18,473 nt of DNA from Bacteroidota bacterium (lineage in GTDB: Bacteria; Bacteroidota; Bacteroidia; Flavobacteriales; Weeksellaceae). Within the stretch, counting starts at the first letter, position 1, and the number at the start of each line of letters is the position of its first letter. Below, piece after piece: positions 15,660 to 18,473 of the stretch. A program made the translations under genes and the position numbers. The stretch spans positions 1 to 18,473 of the forward strand of contig JAEWHB010000222.1 of assembly GCA_023388015.1 (NCBI GenBank). Direction: 5' to 3'. The notes beneath the pieces were generated by a model. That model was not told the DNA's origin. It did not search any database and worked only from the letters and a program-made list of their open reading frames with translations.

Positions 15660-16654
15660 AAAAAACAAGCAAAAATGAAAGTTTGTTTGTGATTTCGCTT
15701 GATTTTGAACTCTTTTGGGGAATTCGCGACAAATTTAGTTTTGAAGAATATGGCCCAAATGTCTTAGGCGTTTGGGAAGTCATACCGAGAATGCTGAAAT
15801 TATTTGAGAAATATGATGTCCATGCCAGTTTTGCTACTGTAGGAGCTATGTTTGCAGGGGATTTGGATGAATTGAACCCATTTCTTCCTGAAAAAAAACC
15901 TTCGTATTCTGATCAAAATTTATCGCCTTATCCGGATTATATTGAAAATTCAAAATCAAACCATCCGAACTATTATTTTGGGAAAAAATTAATCCAATTA
16001 GTGAAAAAAGATGCCCGACACGAAATCGGAACGCATAGTTTTTCTCATTATTACGGATTGGAGTCGGGACAAACCAAAGAAGAATTTGAGGCAGACTTGA
16101 ATTCGGCGGTTGAAATGGCAAAATCACAAGGAATTGAACTGAAATCATTTGTATTTCCGCGTCATCAAATCAATCCTGATTATCTCGATTTATTCCCGAA
16201 ATATGGAATAGAAATTTATCGGGAAACCGAGAAGGCTTGGTTTCATTCGGCTGCACGTGGTGCTGAAGAAGGAATTTTGAAGCGTGCTATCCGGTTTTTG
16301 GATTATTTTATTTGTTTGGGAAATCATCATTGCCAAGATTTGGAAGAGATAAAAAAAGGAAATCTTTATGCCATTCGTGCGAGCCGATGGTTGCGTCCGT
16401 ACAAAAAGTCCGAAGCGAAATATGATCGTTTAAAAATCCGAAGAATTAAAAATCAGATGCGTTTCGCGGCGCGAAAAGGAAAGATTTTTCATTTGTGGTT
16501 TCATCCGCACGATATAGGAATTAATCAGGATAAAAACTTTGAAATCTTGGAAGAAATTCTTCAATTTTATCAGGAATTGAATATGAAATATGGAATGAAA
16601 GCGGCCAATATGTCGGAAGTTGTCAAAATTTATCAGGAAAAATATGAACCTTAA
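15656..16654 (+). CDS. Polysaccharide deacetylase family protein (NodB-like, CE4-type)
   Basis: A 332-residue NodB-homology protein. Visible elements are FVISLDFELFWG (11-22), with Asp16 replacing the first Asp of the usual TFDDG motif; HEIGTHSFSHYYG (122-134), with metal ligands His127 and His131; FVFPRHQ (165-171); and IFHLWFHPHDIG (276-287), with His282 and His284. Together these are the metal site and catalytic residues of a de-N-acylase. There is no signal peptide or membrane span, so it should act in the cytoplasm on a nucleotide-, lipid-linked or growing glycan rather than on exported polymer. It overlaps the acetyltransferase upstream (4 bp) and the formyltransferase downstream (11 bp). 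The context suggests it frees an amino group for formylation. Substrate not proven; an ArnD-like deformylase activity is the alternative. Confidence 0.84.
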   Translation: MKKTSKNESLFVISLDFELFWGIRDKFSFEEYGPNVLGVWEVIPRMLKLFEKYDVHASFATVGAMFAGDLDELNPFLPEKKPSYSDQNLSPYPDYIENSKSNHPNYYFGKKLIQLVKKDARHEIGTHSFSHYYGLESGQTKEEFEADLNSAVEMAKSQGIELKSFVFPRHQINPDYLDLFPKYGIEIYRETEKAWFHSAARGAEEGILKRAIRFLDYFICLGNHHCQDLEEIKKGNLYAIRASRWLRPYKKSEAKYDRLKIRRIKNQMRFAARKGKIFHLWFHPHDIGINQDKNFEILEEILQFYQELNMKYGMKAANMSEVVKIYQEKYEP

Positions 16655-17411
16655 AATTGTGATGCTGACCGGACCGGCGATTTCTTCGCGGTTTATGTAC
16701 AATGGATTGTCCAAAGATTTGGAAATTCATACGGTCATTCGCGAAACGCCCATGCCGATGAAAACCATTATGAAAAACCGGGCAAAAAAGCTGGGTTGGT
16801 TCAATGTGGCCGGTCAAATCGCGTTTGGACTTCTGATTTTATCTGTTTTGAGAACTTTTTCGAAAAATCAAAAAGAAAAAGTCATTCAAAAATTAAATTT
16901 AAGTGATCAGGAAATTTCGCCTGAAAAATTAGTGGATGTTTCGAGTGTAAACTCCGGAGAGACCATTGAAATCTTAAAAAAAATCAATCCGGATGTGGTC
17001 ATTGTAAACGGTTGCAGAATTGTTTCGAAAAAGGTTTTATCGGCCATTGATGCGGTTTTTATCAATACCCACGAAGGAATTACGCCGCGGTATCGGGGCA
17101 TTCACGGCGGCTATTGGGCTTTGGTCAATGGAGATTTGGAAAATTGCGGCGTGACGGTTCATTTGGTGGACAAAGGCGTGGATACCGGTGGGATTTTGTA
17201 TCAGGCGAGAATTCAACCCGATAAAAAAGATAATTTTACAACTTATCCTTATTATCAGAGCGCTGCGGGAATTCCGTTGATGAAAAAAGCGATTGAAGAT
17301 GTACAAAATAATTCGCTGAAAACAATCGAACCTAAACTGGAAAGCCGGATTTGGTACCATCCGACAATTTGGGAATATTTGTGGAATTATTTGAGAAAAG
17401 GGGTGGTGTAA
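16644..17411 (+). CDS. Formyltransferase family protein (probable sugar N-formyltransferase)
   Basis: A 255-residue protein of the Formyl_trans_N fold, which moves a formyl group from 10-formyltetrahydrofolate to an amine. The catalytic triad of the family is intact: Asn141 and His143 in INTHEGITPRYRG, and Asp180 in LVDKGVDTGGILYQ. The segment between (RGIHGGYWALVNGDLENCGVTVH) follows the family pattern closely. It lacks the C-terminal OB domain of methionyl-tRNA formyltransferase, so a sugar substrate is more likely. Unusually, residues about 54-70 are strongly hydrophobic (NVAGQIAFGLLILSVL), where other family members have a variable loop. The ATG at 16644 is preferred over an in-frame TTG at 16620, which would deepen the overlap with the deacetylase. 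Acceptor unknown, probably an amino sugar exposed by the deacetylase. Confidence 0.85.
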   Translation: MNLKIVMLTGPAISSRFMYNGLSKDLEIHTVIRETPMPMKTIMKNRAKKLGWFNVAGQIAFGLLILSVLRTFSKNQKEKVIQKLNLSDQEISPEKLVDVSSVNSGETIEILKKINPDVVIVNGCRIVSKKVLSAIDAVFINTHEGITPRYRGIHGGYWALVNGDLENCGVTVHLVDKGVDTGGILYQARIQPDKKDNFTTYPYYQSAAGIPLMKKAIEDVQNNSLKTIEPKLESRIWYHPTIWEYLWNYLRKGVV

Positions 17412-17418
17412 AAGAAGA

Positions 17419-17465
17419 GAAAATAGAAAATAGAAAATAGAAAATAGAAAATAGAAAATAGAAAA
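17419..17465 (+). repeat. Heptanucleotide tandem repeat (GAAAATA), about 6.7 copies
   Basis: Six exact consecutive copies of the 7-mer GAAAATA occupy 17419-17460, followed by a partial copy (GAAAA) to 17465. The tract lies in the 89-bp gap between the formyltransferase stop and the GT4 ATG at 17501, ending 35 bp before that start. The rest of the gap is purine-rich, with no clear promoter box or hairpin. Pure short tandem repeats like this can change length by slipped-strand replication and so alter expression of the gene downstream. Confidence 0.9.
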
Positions 17466-17500
17466 GAGGGAAGAAGGTTATAAGTAATCGAATTAAAAAA

Positions 17501-18473
17501 ATGAGTCAGCCAAAAAAAATATTTTTTCTTTTACCGGGACTAACCTTTGGAGGTGCAGAACGTGTGATTTTTACGCTTTGTAATGAATTGAATCGTGAAA
17601 GGTTTTCACCGACTTTGGTTTTATTCAGCCAGGAGGGAATGCCTTTGGAATTGCTGAAAAAAGATGTTCAGGTAATTGATCTGAAAATCAGTCGCATTCG
17701 GTATGCGATTTTTTCGGTTTTGAATTTAATCCGAAAAGAAAAACCGGACATCGTTTTTGGGGGTTGGGGTGAAGTGAGTGCTTTTTTATCACCGATTATT
17801 CCGCTTTTCAAAAAAACAAAATTTGTAGCACGGGAAACAAATGTGGTTTCAAAACACGTCACACGAAAGGAAATCAAGTTTTTTTACCGGTTTTACAATC
17901 ATTTCGACAAAATCATTGCGCAGTCAGACGATATGAAAAATGATTTGATTGAGAATTGGGGAATTCAACCCGAAAAAATTGTGAAAATCAATAATCCGGT
18001 GGATGTGAAATTCATTCAAAATCAGATGAAATCCGATGAGAAATTATTCTCAGATGAATTCAAAAATGTCGTCGCCATCGGGAATTTGTCGGAACGGAAA
18101 GGTTTCGATTTGTTGCTGAATGTTTTTAGGCATTTAAAAGACAAAGCGATTAAATTATACGTTTTAGGAGACGGTCGCGATCGTGAAAAATTGGCGAAGC
18201 AAAAAGAGGATTTGGGATTGAGGAATATCGAATTTTTAGGTGTTCAGAAAAATCCTTATCCGTATTTGCATCAGGCAGATTTGTTTGTTTTGTCGTCGAG
18301 ATATGAAGGTTTTCCAAATGTTTTATTGGAAGCGGGAGCTTGTGGTACTTATGCTTTGGTCAATGATTGTCCGGGTGGGATAAATGAAATCATTCAGCCG
18401 AATATCAATGGTGAAATTCATTCGATTGAGGATGAAAAAGGCTTTGCGGAAAAGATTTGGTTGCTGAGTGATA
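17501..18473 (+). CDS. Glycosyltransferase family 4 (3' end cut by window)
   Basis: An open frame of 324 codons running off the right edge. The N-terminus is KKIFFLLPGLTFGGAERVIFTL (5-26), with the standard GGAERV loop. KINNPVD (163-169) ends the first domain, and VVAIGNLSERKGFDLLL (190-206) begins the donor domain. EX7E is Glu269 to Glu277 in SSRYEGFPNVLLEAGACG, followed by NDCPGGINEII, as in GT4 enzymes of the PglA/WbnK-like groups. About 30-50 residues are probably missing. The ATG at 17501 is chosen because it places the first strand correctly. It is the only gene preceded directly by the heptamer repeat, so its expression might vary. Donor unknown. Confidence 0.92.
   Translation, partial: MSQPKKIFFLLPGLTFGGAERVIFTLCNELNRERFSPTLVLFSQEGMPLELLKKDVQVIDLKISRIRYAIFSVLNLIRKEKPDIVFGGWGEVSAFLSPIIPLFKKTKFVARETNVVSKHVTRKEIKFFYRFYNHFDKIIAQSDDMKNDLIENWGIQPEKIVKINNPVDVKFIQNQMKSDEKLFSDEFKNVVAIGNLSERKGFDLLLNVFRHLKDKAIKLYVLGDGRDREKLAKQKEDLGLRNIEFLGVQKNPYPYLHQADLFVLSSRYEGFPNVLLEAGACGTYALVNDCPGGINEIIQPNINGEIHSIEDEKGFAEKIWLLSD

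Noticed and set aside
16620..16643. Eight-codon upstream extension of the formyltransferase from an in-frame TTG
   Set aside because: It would lie wholly inside the deacetylase gene, whereas the ATG at 16644 places the first beta strand correctly with a short overlap.

Overview
The window is one continuous stretch of a cell-surface polysaccharide locus (capsule, exopolysaccharide or O-antigen type) from what is most likely a Bacteroidota bacterium of the Flavobacteriia, possibly a Chryseobacterium-like Weeksellaceae member. That placement is inferred from low G+C, Bacteroidota-type -7 promoter boxes (TAnnTTTG) upstream of several genes, A-rich rather than Shine-Dalgarno leaders, and protein style. 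Nineteen protein genes fill almost all of it. There are no RNA genes, IS elements or CRISPR arrays, and no gap exceeds 100 bp.

Layout. On the minus strand at the left edge lie a truncated UDP-glucuronate 4-epimerase-like gene (1-856) and a class I SAM methyltransferase (913-1689). From a divergent promoter region (1690-1772) a plus-strand run begins: hexapeptide acetyltransferase, GT2, GT32, GT4 and an unusual GT2-like protein, mostly overlapping or a few bases apart. A minus-strand polysaccharide pyruvyl transferase (6251-7234) interrupts the run. It overlaps the preceding gene by 22 bp tail to tail, and a 12-bp-arm inverted repeat lies between it and the next divergent gene. The plus run resumes with GT4, GT2, GT4, an MBOAT O-acyltransferase and its SGNH/AlgJ-like partner, then GT4 and GT2. 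After a short gap with a good -7 box come three overlapping genes: a serine-acetyltransferase-like enzyme, a NodB-type deacetylase and a formyltransferase. A seven-base tandem repeat separates these from a last GT4 that runs off the right edge.

How they work together. Ten glycosyltransferases would assemble one or more glycans in the cytoplasm. The epimerase would supply a uronic acid precursor such as UDP-GalA. The other genes decorate the glycan: O-methylation, cytoplasmic O- or N-acetylation (two left-handed beta-helix enzymes), pyruvyl ketal addition, O-acetylation across the membrane (MBOAT + SGNH), and N-deacetylation followed by N-formylation. No flippase, polymerase, chain-length regulator, initiating phosphosugar transferase or export gene is in view, so these must lie outside the window if the locus is complete.

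Most of this is a recognisable type of locus. The parts most worth a second look are the deacetylase-formyltransferase pair (a possible acyl-swap on an amino sugar), the heptamer repeat before the last glycosyltransferase, the inverted and overlapping pyruvyl transferase, and the inverted repeats that carry divergent promoter boxes.
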